Assembly (NCBI RefSeq): GCF_030651625.1
Contig: NZ_JAUSCF010000035.1
Coordinates: 1 to 64,000, forward strand
DNA: 64,000 bases
Source of the DNA: Hydrogenophaga sp.
GTDB lineage: Bacteria; Pseudomonadota; Gammaproteobacteria; Burkholderiales; Burkholderiaceae_C
Direction: 5' to 3'
Shown here: in pieces, positions 8,611 through 17,672 of the stretch
Position numbering within the stretch: the stretch's first letter is position 1
Layout of the letters: every line of letters begins with the position of its first letter
Translations under genes and position numbers: made by a program
The notes under the pieces: model-generated
What the model was told of the DNA's origin: nothing
Databases searched by the model: none
The model's input: only the letters and a program-made list of their open reading frames with translations

Positions 8611-9249
8611 CTACCTGGCTTTCAGACCATCAAAACAAGTGGACAGCACCATCTCGATGATCTGTTCGTTGCTGTACTGGCCTGAACCCTTCAGGAAGCC
8701 CAGCACAGGGTCGCACGCCCTGGCGTAAAGGGTGTAGAGCACCGCAATCGGTGGCAGTGCAGCGTTGAGGCCGCCACTGGCCTGTGCTGCGGTGATCCAG
8801 GCCCCAAGCCGATCGCTCACATCCATCAGCCCGTCCACATAAGCCTTGTTGGTGGTCAGCGCAGCGCGCAGGCTGGAATTTTCGCTGGGCAGCGATGGCA
8901 TCTCGCCGGCCAGTTGAACCTCCATCGTCCATCGCGCAACCTCGCGCAACAGATCCAGCGGCGCGCGTTTGGTGTCCAGCCCGTCCAGGAATGCCTGTGC
9001 GCGCTGCATCACCCGCACCATGGCCGCGGCAGCGAGGTCTTCCTTGCTGGGGAAGTGTTTGTAGAGACTGGCCTTGGCAATGCCGACCTCGGCCGCCACC
9101 TCGTCCACGGTCATGGACTCGAAGCCCTTTTCGGCCAGCAGGCGGTTCACCGCAGACACGATGGCGTCTTCCCTGGCCAGGTGCATCTGTTGGCGGAAGC
9201 TGCGTTTGGGGGCGGATTCGGAAGGGGACTTGAGGACGGCACTGACCAT
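8611..9249 (-). CDS. TetR-family transcriptional repressor
   Basis: A 212-residue regulator. The DNA-binding domain is near residues 25-70: IVSAVNRLLAEKGFESMTVD, then EVAAEVGIAKASLYKHFPSKEDL, the textbook TetR helix-turn-helix. The C-terminal all-helical ligand domain carries RACDPVLGFLKGSG and is not diagnostic. Regulation is probably autogenous, since an inverted repeat sits 50-75 bp upstream. The fasciclin gene 240 bp away on the opposite strand is a possible second target. Confidence 0.9.
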   Translation of the reverse strand: MVSAVLKSPSESAPKRSFRQQMHLAREDAIVSAVNRLLAEKGFESMTVDEVAAEVGIAKASLYKHFPSKEDLAAAAMVRVMQRAQAFLDGLDTKRAPLDLLREVARWTMEVQLAGEMPSLPSENSSLRAALTTNKAYVDGLMDVSDRLGAWITAAQASGGLNAALPPIAVLYTLYARACDPVLGFLKGSGQYSNEQIIEMVLSTCFDGLKAR

Positions 9250-9301
9250 GACGGACCTTTATGAATTGCAAGGATTGTGCCCGAAATCGACGGCCAGGTC
9301 G

Positions 9302-9322
9302 ATAACCCCACCGATAGGTTAT
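9302..9322. promoter_or_regulatory. Candidate TetR operator
   Basis: Perfect arms ATAACC and GGTTAT separated by 9 bp, in the gap between the tetR start (9249, leftward) and the fasciclin gene (9489, rightward). Size and position fit a TetR-dimer site. The rest of this gap is AT-richer than its surroundings, as expected of a promoter region. Confidence 0.4.
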
Positions 9323-9488
9323 GTTACAGACTATTCGGTATCTTTTCATACTTGATGAACTACATTTCAACTCACCAGATGAATTGATTGAGCGAGCTTG
9401 CACACAAACAAGCGCCACTGCGTCTGGACCCTGACTCATCCGATCACGCGTTTCCCTGATTCTTCAACCCTGTCTCAAAGGACTTCCC

Positions 9489-9944
9489 ATGAAAAAGACC
9501 CTCATTGCTTCCCTGATCGCTTTTGGTGCCCTGTCGGCAGCGCACGCCAAGGACATCGTCGACACCGCTGTGGCAGCGGGCTCGTTCAAGACGCTGGTGG
9601 CCGCCGTTCAGGCCGCCGGCCTAGTGGACACGCTCAAGGGCCCAGGCCCGTTCACCGTGTTCGCACCCACCGATGAAGCCTTCGCCAAGATCCCCAAGGC
9701 CGATCTGGACGCCTTGCTGGCCAACAAGGACAAGCTGACCGCCGTGCTGACCTACCACGTGGTGCCTGGGAAGGTGATGGCCGCCGACGTGAAAGCCGGA
9801 CAGGTCAAGACGGTTCAGGGTTCCGAGCTGACCGTGAGCACGATGGGTGGTGTCAAAGTCGACGCGGCCAACGTGGTGGCGACCGACGTGGCGGCCAGCA
9901 ATGGCGTGATCCACGTCATCGACAGCGTGATCATGCCGAAGTAA
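9489..9944 (+). CDS. Secreted fasciclin (FAS1) domain protein
   Basis: A 151-residue protein with a clear Sec signal peptide ([20 protein letters not shown], cut before KD) and one FAS1 domain. Its two conserved boxes are [11 protein letters not shown] (near 54-64) and TYHVVPGK (near 93-100). The end, [15 protein letters not shown], closes the fold. Single-FAS1 proteins are periplasmic or cell-surface and are linked to adhesion or matrix binding; the bacterial ligands are mostly unknown. A terminator follows 20 bp later, so the gene is probably transcribed alone. Confidence 0.93.
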   Translation: MKKTLIASLIAFGALSAAHAKDIVDTAVAAGSFKTLVAAVQAAGLVDTLKGPGPFTVFAPTDEAFAKIPKADLDALLANKDKLTAVLTYHVVPGKVMAADVKAGQVKTVQGSELTVSTMGGVKVDAANVVATDVAASNGVIHVIDSVIMPK

Positions 9945-9964
9945 ACACCGATCCTTGCACAACG

Positions 9965-9988
9965 AAGCCCCGCACAGCGGGGCTTTTT
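9965..9988 (+). terminator. Rho-independent terminator of the fasciclin gene
   Basis: Arms AGCCCCGC and GCGGGGCT with a 3-nt loop and a short T run. It abuts the stop of the converging argP-like gene. Confidence 0.85.
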
Positions 9989-10905
9989 CATGCGGGCTGG
10001 CGCAGGCTCTGGACCGCGGCGGTGCGCAGCGCTGTGCTCAGTTCATCCAGCACGTCGGAATGCAGGTTCCAGCAGTGCCAGTGCAATGCCACGCCCAATG
10101 CTCGCTTGGGAGCCACATTGACCAGCTCACCGCTTTCGATCAGTCCTCGCACCGCCAATTCGGGCAGCACGCTCACACCCCATCCCGCCCGAACGGCCCG
10201 GATCTGCCCTTCGGACGAGGGCACGAAAAGCTGCTTGAGCACCACCCGCGCCAGTCCGAACGCCCGGGTCACAAACTCGTTCTGGAGGTGGTCCTTGCGG
10301 TTGAACGCCACAAAAGGAAAACGGTGGAAGTTGTGGGCGCTCAGGCCGTTGGGCAGGTGCTCGGCCGCAAACCCGGCATTGGCCACGGCAACGTAGTCCA
10401 TGATGCCCAGCGCGTCCATGCGGCAACCTCGCAAGGCCTGGGCCAGCGTGGTCACACAGCCCAGCACCTGGCCTTCGCGCAGCCACTCGTGCGTGACTTC
10501 CTGGTCATCGGTGATGATTTCGATCGGCAAGCCTTCCACCGCCAGGCGGTTGAGAGCGGGCAAGGCCCAGGTGGCGATGCTGTCGGCGTTGATGGCCACA
10601 GAAATGCGCTCTTCCTCGCGCCCCCGCCCCGTTGAACTGGGGGCGAGCTCTTTCAGGTCTTTCTCCAGATCGGCCCGCAGCAACCGCATCATCTTGGCGT
10701 GCTTGAGCATGAGCTGCCCTGCCGGTGTGGGCTTGAGCGGTCGGCTGCGCACGATCAGCACAGTACCGACCTGCGCCTCCAGCGCCCTCAGGCGCTGCGA
10801 CACCGCCGACTGGGTGATGGACAGCCGCTGTGCGGCTCGCTCGAAACCGCCCTCCTCGATGATGGCGGCCAGGCATTCGAGGGCATCGGGATCGTAGGTG
10901 CTCAT
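9988..10905 (-). CDS. argP: LysR-family regulator, ArgP-like
   Basis: A 305-residue LysR protein whose winged helix is typical of the ArgP/LysG branch: EEGGFERAAQRLSITQSAVS, then QRLRALEAQVG, near residues 13-45. In that branch basic amino acids are co-effectors and an amino-acid exporter or biosynthesis gene is the usual target. Here the gene is divergent from a D-amino-acid dehydrogenase gene followed by an alanine/glycine symporter, so an amino-acid catabolic role is inferred. The start MSTYDPDAL at 10905 was chosen because the preceding in-frame residues are not family-like. A true lysE-type exporter is in this window (52273-52887), but far away. Confidence 0.85.
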   Translation of the reverse strand: MSTYDPDALECLAAIIEEGGFERAAQRLSITQSAVSQRLRALEAQVGTVLIVRSRPLKPTPAGQLMLKHAKMMRLLRADLEKDLKELAPSSTGRGREEERISVAINADSIATWALPALNRLAVEGLPIEIITDDQEVTHEWLREGQVLGCVTTLAQALRGCRMDALGIMDYVAVANAGFAAEHLPNGLSAHNFHRFPFVAFNRKDHLQNEFVTRAFGLARVVLKQLFVPSSEGQIRAVRAGWGVSVLPELAVRGLIESGELVNVAPKRALGVALHWHCWNLHSDVLDELSTALRTAAVQSLRQPA

Positions 10906-11104
10906 GGCGGTTTGGGCAGGGGTCGCTGCGCAAGCGGGCAATCTCACGGCCCGGTATTGGTGACCCCAGGCGACAGCGGTTGCCCTCTCATTTATTAGTG
11001 AATCTGATGCCGGGCATTTTAGTTTAATTTCGCTTCACCAAAGAACGCGTTATTTGCATACTCCTGCAGCAGGTATTCCCCCTTCTTTGTTTCAGGAGTT
11101 TGTC

Positions 11105-12463
11105 ATGCAGGTCGTCGTTCTGGGCGCAGGCATCATCGGAATCAGCACCGCGTGGCACCTGCTGCAAAGGGGTCACCATGTCACGGTGGTGGATCGTCAG
11201 CCCGACGCGGCGCTGGAAACCAGCTTTGCCAATGCGGCGCAAATTTCGGTGAGCTACTGCGAGCCGTGGGCCAACCGCGAAACGCCATTGAAGGCGCTGA
11301 AGTGGATGTTTTCTGCCACTTCGCCACTGTTGTTCCGGCCGCAGATCGACCCGGCCCAATGGCGCTGGGGCCTGCAGTTCCTGGGTCAGTGCAACGACGC
11401 GGCCTTCGAACGCAACGTGGCACAACTGGTGGCGCTGGGTTCCTACAGTCACGAGGCACTGAAAGCCATCGTGGCTGAAACCGGCATGCAATACCACCGG
11501 CTGGAACGCGGCATTGCCCACTACTACACCGACCAGAAGTCGTTCGACGGCGCCGCTGGTGCAGCGGCCGTGATGCAGAAATTCGGCGTGAAACGCCGGG
11601 TGATCAACCGCGAGGAACTGCTGAAAATCGAACCGGCACTGAGCGCCTTTGCCGAGCGCATCGTGGGCGGCACCTACACGCCGTCGGATGAATCTGGAGA
11701 CGCGCGGGTGTTCACCCAGCATCTGGCCACGCTGTGTGCCGAACGGGGTGCACAGATGCTCTACAGCCACGACATCGAGCGCATTGAAGTGGCTGCCGGC
11801 GCCGCGCAGCAGGTGCGCGTGCGCGACCGCGCCAGCGGCCTGGCCCGCGTGCTCAAGGCCGACGCCTACGTGGTGGCCTGCGGATCGTACTCTGCGCCGC
11901 TGCTGAAGCAGGTGGGCGTGCACGTGCCGATCTATCCCGGCAAAGGCTACAGTGCCACCTTGCCGCTGCTTCGGCCCGATCGCGCGCCGCAGGTCAGCAT
12001 GATCGACGACCAGCTCAAGATCGCCATGTCGCGCCTGGGCAACGAGTTGCGGGTGGCTGGCACGATCGAGCTGGGCGGGTTCGATCTTTCGCTGGACACG
12101 CCGCTGGCGAGAAAGCGCTGCCAGATGCTGGTGCGGCGCATTGAAGAAGTGTTCCCCGGCGTGGCCGACACCCGCACGCCCGAAGAAGGCGGCGACCCGC
12201 AATTCTGGACCGGCCTGCGACCCGCGACGCCCACCAACATCCCCTTGATCGGGCGCACGAAGCTGGGCAAACTGTGGGTCAATGCGGGGCATGGCACCTT
12301 GGGCTGGACCCATGGCGCGGGCTCGGGCAAGGCGCTGGCCGAGCTCATCTGTGGCGAACAGCCCGCCATGAATTTCCGCTTCCATGGCATGAATGCAACC
12401 AGCCAAACACGTATCCCCGCGCCAGGGGTGCTGAACACCGAATCGCCCGCCCGTCCCGCTTGA
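11105..12463 (+). CDS. dadA: D-amino-acid dehydrogenase (FAD-dependent), DadA family
   Basis: A 452-residue flavoenzyme that oxidises D-amino acids (classically D-alanine) to the keto acid and ammonia, passing electrons to the respiratory chain at the inner membrane. The N-terminal Rossmann motif [18 protein letters not shown] (residues 3-20) binds FAD, with the acidic end of strand 2 at VVDRQ. The segment [15 protein letters not shown] is a DadA family mark, and the C-terminus has [20 protein letters not shown]. The ATG at 11105 follows AGGAG. The next gene encodes an alanine/glycine symporter, which suits a D/L-alanine utilisation pair, although a terminator lies between them. Confidence 0.92.
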   Translation: MQVVVLGAGIIGISTAWHLLQRGHHVTVVDRQPDAALETSFANAAQISVSYCEPWANRETPLKALKWMFSATSPLLFRPQIDPAQWRWGLQFLGQCNDAAFERNVAQLVALGSYSHEALKAIVAETGMQYHRLERGIAHYYTDQKSFDGAAGAAAVMQKFGVKRRVINREELLKIEPALSAFAERIVGGTYTPSDESGDARVFTQHLATLCAERGAQMLYSHDIERIEVAAGAAQQVRVRDRASGLARVLKADAYVVACGSYSAPLLKQVGVHVPIYPGKGYSATLPLLRPDRAPQVSMIDDQLKIAMSRLGNELRVAGTIELGGFDLSLDTPLARKRCQMLVRRIEEVFPGVADTRTPEEGGDPQFWTGLRPATPTNIPLIGRTKLGKLWVNAGHGTLGWTHGAGSGKALAELICGEQPAMNFRFHGMNATSQTRIPAPGVLNTESPARPA

Positions 12464-12473
12464 TTCACGCAGG

Positions 12474-12511
12474 AAGGCCGGTCTTCGCAACATGCGAGGA
12501 CCGGCCTTTTT
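12474..12511 (+). terminator. Rho-independent terminator after dadA
   Basis: Arms AAGGCCGGTC and GACCGGCCTT with an inner CGCA/TGCG stem and a T run. The symporter downstream therefore probably has its own promoter or depends on read-through. Confidence 0.88.
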
Positions 12512-12584
12512 GCAACTGCAGCATCCGAAGACTGCAACAAAAGGCGCACCAGACGCCTCTTTTCCACCACCCCAAGGAGACAAC

Positions 12585-14147
12585 ATGACCAGCACCCCAC
12601 TTGACCGGCGCCGATGTGCGCTGCTGCTCGCGGCCCCCGTGCTGTTGGCCCACGCCAGCGCCCAGGCACAGGCGTCCGCCCCCACGATGGACGAGCGCAT
12701 CAGCTCGGCCGTACAGCCCTATTCGGATGCCGTGGCAGGCGCCATCTTCTATTCGGTACCGGTCGCCGGCACGGACTTCCCGCTGATCGTGGGCTGGCTC
12801 ATCCTGGCGGCACTGATCTTCACTTTCTATTTCCGTTTCATCCAGATCCGTGGCTTCATGCACGCGATCCAGGTGGTGCGCGGTCGCTACTCCGACCCGA
12901 AGATGCAAGGCGAGGTCACACCATTCCAGGCACTCACCACGGCCGTCTCTGGCACCGTGGGTCTGGGCAACATCGCTGGCGTGGCGGTGGCGGTGGGCAT
13001 TGGCGGTGCCGGTGCCACCTTCTGGATGATCCTGGCCGGCCTGCTGGGCATGGCCTCCAAATTCACCGAAGTCACGCTGGGCGTGAAGTACCGTGATGTG
13101 AAGCAGCCCGACGGCATCGTGGCCGGCGGGCCCATGCGCTACCTTTCCAAGGGCATGGCCGAACTGGGTCATCCGGGGCTGGGCAAAGTGCTGGCGGTGT
13201 TTTTCGCCGTGTGTTGCGTGGGCGGTGCCATTGGCGGCGGCAACATGTTTCAGGCCAACCAGAGCTTCCAGCAGGTGGTGGGTGTGACCGGAGGCGAGAC
13301 CAGCATCCTGGCGGGACAGGGCTGGATCTTCGGCCTGATCATGGCGGTGCTGGTGGGTCTGGTGATCATTGGCGGGATTCGCTCGATCGCCAAGGTCACC
13401 GAAAAGGTGGTGCCCTTCATGGCCCTGCTGTATCTGACGGCCGGCATGATCGTGCTGATCATCAACGCCGACCAGATCCTCTGGGCCTTCGGTCAGATCA
13501 TCGGTGGTGCCTTCTCTGCGGAGGGTGTTGCCGGGGGCGTGGTGGGTGCCCTGATTCAGGGCTTCAAGCGTGCGGCGTTCTCCAACGAAGCCGGCATCGG
13601 TTCGGCGGCCATCGCCCACTCGGCGGTGCAGACCGACCAGCCGGTGTCGCAAGGTTTTGCCGCCCTGCTGGAGCCCTTCATCGACACCGTGGTGATCTGC
13701 ACCATGACCGCACTGGTGATCGTGATCACCGGCCACGTGAACGCTGGCGGTGTGACGGCGCTGGCGGGAGATGCGCGCGGCGTGGGGCTCACCTCGGCAG
13801 CGTTCGGTAGCGCCATATCGTGGTTTCCGTATGTGCTGGCACTGGCGGTGGTGCTGTTCGCCTTCTCCACCATGATCACCTGGTCCTACTACGGCCTGCA
13901 GGCGTGGACCTATCTGCTGGGAGACAGCTTCATGTCGGCGCTCACCTTCAAGCTGATGTTTCTGGCGTTTGTGGTGGTCGGTGCCAGCATGGGCCTGGGC
14001 CCGGTGATCGATTTTTCAGACTCCATGATCTTCGCCATGGCGCTGGCCAACATCGTCGGGCTCTATTTCATGATGCCCATTGTCAAACGCGAGCTGAACA
14101 AATACTGGGCCGGCATCGAGTCAGGCGCGATTCAGGCCATCCGCTGA
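12585..14147 (+). CDS. Alanine/glycine:cation symporter (AGCS family)
   Basis: A 520-residue inner-membrane sodium- or proton-coupled importer for alanine, glycine or D-alanine, with about ten hydrophobic segments. Family marks include [50 protein letters not shown] and [20 protein letters not shown] (the AGCS signature). AAGGAGA precedes the ATG. The N-terminus is odd: [20 protein letters not shown] looks like a cleavable Sec signal before the first AGCS helix. The protein is therefore longer than the usual 450-480 residues. Dipeptide or other amino-acid specificity cannot be excluded. Confidence 0.92.
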   Translation: MTSTPLDRRRCALLLAAPVLLAHASAQAQASAPTMDERISSAVQPYSDAVAGAIFYSVPVAGTDFPLIVGWLILAALIFTFYFRFIQIRGFMHAIQVVRGRYSDPKMQGEVTPFQALTTAVSGTVGLGNIAGVAVAVGIGGAGATFWMILAGLLGMASKFTEVTLGVKYRDVKQPDGIVAGGPMRYLSKGMAELGHPGLGKVLAVFFAVCCVGGAIGGGNMFQANQSFQQVVGVTGGETSILAGQGWIFGLIMAVLVGLVIIGGIRSIAKVTEKVVPFMALLYLTAGMIVLIINADQILWAFGQIIGGAFSAEGVAGGVVGALIQGFKRAAFSNEAGIGSAAIAHSAVQTDQPVSQGFAALLEPFIDTVVICTMTALVIVITGHVNAGGVTALAGDARGVGLTSAAFGSAISWFPYVLALAVVLFAFSTMITWSYYGLQAWTYLLGDSFMSALTFKLMFLAFVVVGASMGLGPVIDFSDSMIFAMALANIVGLYFMMPIVKRELNKYWAGIESGAIQAIR

Positions 14148-14166
14148 GCGCTGCTCACAAACCGGG

Positions 14167-14194
14167 ACAAGCCCGCATGGCGCGGGCTTGTTTT
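14167..14194 (+). terminator. Rho-independent terminator after the symporter
   Basis: Arms ACAAGCCCGC and GCGGGCTTGT with a 5-nt loop and TTTT. Confidence 0.88.
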
Positions 14195-14306
14195 CGGGCG
14201 CTCATACCGCTTCGCAGCCAGGTCAGGAACAAATCCCACAAACGCTGTCCAGGGCATGGAGCAGCAAAGCAGACCAACGCCGTTGGCGCATGCCCGCCGT
14301 AGGGTA

Positions 14307-15239
14307 TCAGCCCTGCTTGCGAGCCTTCACCTGCAGCACCGGTGCCTCTGGTGGATCGGGCTGGATGCGTTCGCTCATCCAGCGCAGCATGTCGAGCCAC
14401 ATCTGTCGGATCTCGGCCTCAAGCGGCGTGCGAAACGCACTCGGCAATTCGATGGTGACCACCGGCATGCCCTGGTGCACGCCGCCGTAGTTGCCCAGGC
14501 TGCCGGGAAAGATGCCGACCTGGTCGAGATAGAGCCGGCCAAGCTTCGGGGGTGGCGTGCCCGGGCCGTCGAAGTCGAGCACACCATAGGGCGCGTGGAT
14601 GCTGACGATGAGGTGCGGCTGGAAACGGGTCATCTCGTCGTGCAGGAAGCGCGACTCCGGCTCGGACAGTGGAGAGGGTCCGGGCCAACGGCGTGGGTCC
14701 TTGCGCGTGCGCTGCTCCCAGTAGACCGTCGCGTCGCGCGCCCAGTTGGGGGTGGGGAAGTTCCGGTTCAGGTCCACGCCGTTGGCGTTCATGCGGCGCG
14801 CCGGCCGGCGCAGAAGCCCATCGGGATTGAGGGCCGGCAGGAAGCGCCAGTGGGCATTGGCAGGCGTCTCGATCGCGCGCTGAATCCAGTGCAGTGCGAG
14901 CGACGCCGACGACAGCTCATCGCCGTGCATGGCCCCAACCACCAGCACCCTTATCTGTGCATCGGGCGCGATCACATCGCGGTGGTACAAGGTACGCCCC
15001 TGCACCGAACGCCCGACCGTGGGGCGCAATTCGGCGGCCTTGCACAAGGGCATGCGCACATTGGGCAAATGGAGCACCCAGTCGGCGCAGGGGCTGCTGG
15101 TGGCAATGTCGGCCAGCGGATGGCCAGGTCCCCGCACCGGGCGGTCCATCTCTGCCCAGGCGGGTGTCAATATCGCAAACGACAGCAAGCCCGACACCAC
15201 ACAACGGAGCGGAAAGTGAAGTCGGCGCTGTTCAGACAT
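14307..15239 (-). CDS. Exported M14-family zinc carboxypeptidase
   Basis: A 310-residue protein with a signal peptide (basic start, LSFAILTPAWA, cut before EM). The M14 zinc site is visible: GAMHGDE near residues 100-106 (His and Glu ligands), the substrate loop NANGVDLNRNFPTPNW, SIHAPYGVLDFDG with the third His ligand, and the catalytic Glu in VVTIELPSAF. The product probably trims C-terminal residues from peptides or murein peptides (MpaA-like) in the periplasm. The gene converges with the symporter across its terminator. Exact specificity is unknown. Confidence 0.88.
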   Translation of the reverse strand: MSEQRRLHFPLRCVVSGLLSFAILTPAWAEMDRPVRGPGHPLADIATSSPCADWVLHLPNVRMPLCKAAELRPTVGRSVQGRTLYHRDVIAPDAQIRVLVVGAMHGDELSSASLALHWIQRAIETPANAHWRFLPALNPDGLLRRPARRMNANGVDLNRNFPTPNWARDATVYWEQRTRKDPRRWPGPSPLSEPESRFLHDEMTRFQPHLIVSIHAPYGVLDFDGPGTPPPKLGRLYLDQVGIFPGSLGNYGGVHQGMPVVTIELPSAFRTPLEAEIRQMWLDMLRWMSERIQPDPPEAPVLQVKARKQG

Positions 15240-15310
15240 GCGCCGATTCTATTGACCCCGTCTGAGTGAGTGTGCGTGGTCAGTGCTGCCTGGTCGAACA
15301 ATCCGCGGGG

Positions 15311-15333
15311 GCTTCGACAGGCTCAGTCCGAAG
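15311..15333. repeat. CTTCGACAGGCTCAG-type dispersed repeat
   Basis: GCTTCGACAGGCTCAGTCCGAAGG is a copy of a widespread short palindromic repeat. The reverse-oriented copy (cctgagcctgtcgaagg) is at 24477-24493. Confidence 0.6.
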
Positions 15334-15449
15334 GGAAGGGTAGGGCTCGGACAGGGCGGGAGAAAACCAAGCCCGTGGTTTCTGTAGAGGAACAAGCGCT
15401 GCGCAAGCCGTGCAGGGACAGGCCCCGCCGGCGTGAAGTGCCTCCAGCC

Positions 15450-15533
15450 CAAAACACCCAAGGAACCGGCTTCGCCGGTCCAAGGGTGTGCCCCCATCTC
15501 CGAGGGGGGTGACGCCGAAGGCGGCGCGGGGGA
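15450..15533. repeat. GC-rich palindromic intergenic repeat, inverted copy
   Basis: Same repeat modules as at 367 but on the opposite strand: ccggcttcgccgg stem, core of C and G runs, then gccgaaggcggc. It fills the 3' side of the 320-bp gap between the carboxypeptidase promoter and the end of the ACAD-fold gene. The rest of that gap holds the short repeat at 15311 and nothing else I recognise. Confidence 0.7.
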
Positions 15534-15561
15534 AATTCTGATCCTGCGGCGCGAGGGGAGC

Positions 15562-16827
15562 TTATTGCTCCCCGGCCTCGTACAGCGTCTCCCGTCCCAT
15601 GCGGTCAACGATGAGCTCGGCCGTCCACGGCAGCATGAGGGCGCCGCAGCGGCTGTCGCGGTACAGGCGTTCCAGGGGCAGGTGCTTCAACATGCTCTGG
15701 CCACCGCAGGTGCGAATGGCCAGGCGGGCGATGTCGTTGGCGCCTTCCATCACACTGTGATGGGCGGCGTACAGGCGCAGCTTCTGGTCTTTCGTGGGAT
15801 TTGGCCGGGCTTCGGTGATGGCGCGGGTGAACAGACTCTTCATCGACTCCAGCTGGATGCGCATCTGTGCCACCGCGATCTGCTTGGTGGGGTACTGGCG
15901 GCGCTGTACCGGGGGCTCGCCTTCGACCTCGCCGCGCAGATACTTCACCGTGAAGTCGTAGGCGGCGTTCGCCAGACCCAGGTAGGTGGGCGCGAGCGTG
16001 AAGAACATGGCGGGCCAGGTCTGCGCGCCCTTGAAGTAGATGCCGCGCGGCATGAGCTGTTCGGCGTCGGTGACGAACACATCCTTGAAGGTGAGGTTGC
16101 GGCTGACGGTGCCGCGCATGCCCATGGGGTCCCAGTCGCCGCTGATGCTCAGGCCTTCCGCCGTAGCAGGGACGCTGATGTAGAGCGTGTCGCGCGCGTC
16201 CGGGTGATCGTCGCCCTTGTCTTCAGTGCACAGGATGCCGTAGTAGTCGGCCGCACCCGAAAGGCTGGCCCAGATCTTCCGGCCGTTGATGAGCCAGCCG
16301 CCATCGACCTTCTTCGCGCTGGTGCCGAACGGTGCACGGCCGGCCGCAGCGGCTGTGCCCTCGCTGAAGGGCTGGGCGTACAGCGCGCCGTCGTTGACGA
16401 TACGGCCAAAGTGCAACTCACGACGTGCGGCATGTTCCGAACGCTGTTCGTCGGTCATGGGAATCCCGTCGGCCAGCACGCCGGTCCACATGGTGCTGCA
16501 GATGTGCATGTTCCAGGTGAGCGCGGTGGCGCCGCAGAAGCGGCCGATCTCGGCGGCCACCATCATGTAGGTGGGGTAGTCGGCACCCAGGCCGCCGTGC
16601 GCCGTGGGCACGCAGAGCTTGAGGAAACCGGCTTCGCGCAGGTCGTCGTAGTTGGCAAAGGGAAAGCTGGCTTCGCGGTCCCATTGCGCTGCGCGCGCGG
16701 CGAAATTGTCACGGCCCAGGCGATGGGCGGTGGAGAGCAGCTCACGCTGCAGCGGCGTGAACGGCATGTCGCCGACGGCTGGGGTGAAGTCCAGCGTGGA
16801 AGTGGCGGAGGGCAAAGGCATGTTCAT
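15562..16827 (-). CDS. ACAD-fold flavoprotein, probable flavin monooxygenase component
   Basis: The 421-residue product has the acyl-CoA dehydrogenase fold: an N-terminal helical domain with FLKLCVPTAHGGLGADYPTY, a middle strand domain (GGWLINGRKIWASLSGAADY, GDWDPMGMRGTVSRNLTFKDVFV) and a C-terminal helical domain ending in HLPLERLYRDSRCGALMLPW. In true dehydrogenases the motif after RDSR is IYEGT, which supplies the catalytic Glu in many families. Here it is LMLPWTAE, so the Glu is missing. The fold, the lost base and a flavin reductase nearby suggest a group D two-component monooxygenase (DszC or IndA type). It is third in a leftward operon, 29 bp after the hydrolase. A plain dehydrogenase with a displaced Glu is the alternative. 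Confidence 0.72.
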   Translation of the reverse strand: MNMPLPSATSTLDFTPAVGDMPFTPLQRELLSTAHRLGRDNFAARAAQWDREASFPFANYDDLREAGFLKLCVPTAHGGLGADYPTYMMVAAEIGRFCGATALTWNMHICSTMWTGVLADGIPMTDEQRSEHAARRELHFGRIVNDGALYAQPFSEGTAAAAGRAPFGTSAKKVDGGWLINGRKIWASLSGAADYYGILCTEDKGDDHPDARDTLYISVPATAEGLSISGDWDPMGMRGTVSRNLTFKDVFVTDAEQLMPRGIYFKGAQTWPAMFFTLAPTYLGLANAAYDFTVKYLRGEVEGEPPVQRRQYPTKQIAVAQMRIQLESMKSLFTRAITEARPNPTKDQKLRLYAAHHSVMEGANDIARLAIRTCGGQSMLKHLPLERLYRDSRCGALMLPWTAELIVDRMGRETLYEAGEQ

Positions 16828-16856
16828 GGTGTCACCTTCGTGGGCAAAGCATGTGA

Positions 16857-17672
16857 TCAGTGCGCGTCGGCCAGTGGTGGCGGCGCGGGTTCGTTCAGGA
16901 AGTCGAGTACCAGCGCATCGAATGCTTCGGGCGCTTCCAGGTTCATCAGGTGGCCGACGCCGTTGATCTGTTCAAAACGTGAGCGGGGAATCGCGTCGGC
17001 CATCTGGCCCATCACGGCAGGTGCCGCCACGCGGTCGAACTCGCCGCCAATGAGCAGTGTGGGCACGCGGATGTCCGCCAGGGCGCGTTGGCGGTCGAAG
17101 GTAACCAGGCACTCCAGCGCACGACGGTAGGTGGCTGCGGGCACACCGGCCATGCAGTGCTCGGCCAGGCGCGCGCCTTCGGGCAGCGAGCCAGGCCCCA
17201 CCATTTGCGGCACCAACAGGCGCGCCATGTCTGCCATGGTCTTTCCCTCGTCCAGCGGCGCGGTCCGCTGACCGATGAACTGGCGCGCCCACGACTCGGC
17301 CGAGCGGCCATCGCTGCGCCTACCGAACGCGGCCGATGTGCCTGCCAGCACGAGGCGGCTGACCTTGTCGGGCCGACGCGCGATCACCTCCTGCGCCACC
17401 ATGCCTCCCATGCTGTGGCCCAAGAGAATCACGTCGGCGCATTGCAGTGCATCAATGAGGTCGATGCAACTCTGGGCCAGGCCTTTGAATGTGTAGGGTT
17501 CGATGGGTGCACTGCGTCCGTAGCCGGGCATGTCCCAGGCGACAGCGCGGTAGCCGGCACTGGCCAGCGTTTCCACCTGCGGTGCGAACGCCAGGTGGCC
17601 GCCGCCGATGCCGTGCAGCATGAGCACGGTTGGGCCATCACCCAGGACGGTGAATGTGGGCAGGCCGTTCAT
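16857..17672 (-). CDS. Alpha/beta hydrolase, possible NicD-like ring-fission-product hydrolase
   Basis: A 271-residue cytoplasmic alpha/beta hydrolase with a complete triad: nucleophile Ser87 in LLGHSMGG, Asp213 in LIGGEFDRVAAP and His241 in NGVGHLMNLE. The oxyanion-hole motif HGIGGG is at 20-25. The start overlaps the stop of the NicX-like gene by 4 bp (ATGA), so translation is coupled. In nicotinate catabolism a hydrolase of this fold (NicD) deformylates N-formylmaleamate made by NicX. By analogy this enzyme should act on the product of its coupled partner. That assignment is inference from context. Confidence 0.8.
   Translation of the reverse strand: MNGLPTFTVLGDGPTVLMLHGIGGGHLAFAPQVETLASAGYRAVAWDMPGYGRSAPIEPYTFKGLAQSCIDLIDALQCADVILLGHSMGGMVAQEVIARRPDKVSRLVLAGTSAAFGRRSDGRSAESWARQFIGQRTAPLDEGKTMADMARLLVPQMVGPGSLPEGARLAEHCMAGVPAATYRRALECLVTFDRQRALADIRVPTLLIGGEFDRVAAPAVMGQMADAIPRSRFEQINGVGHLMNLEAPEAFDALVLDFLNEPAPPPLADAH

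Noticed and set aside
15311..15333. CTTCGACAGGCTCAG as an insertion-sequence end
   Set aside because: No transposase or second end is near. It matches a common dispersed short repeat.
15433..17130. A 565-codon plus-strand frame over the ACAD-fold gene
   Set aside because: Gly/His/Ala-rich translation with no family, opposite a gene with clear motifs. It begins in repeat DNA.
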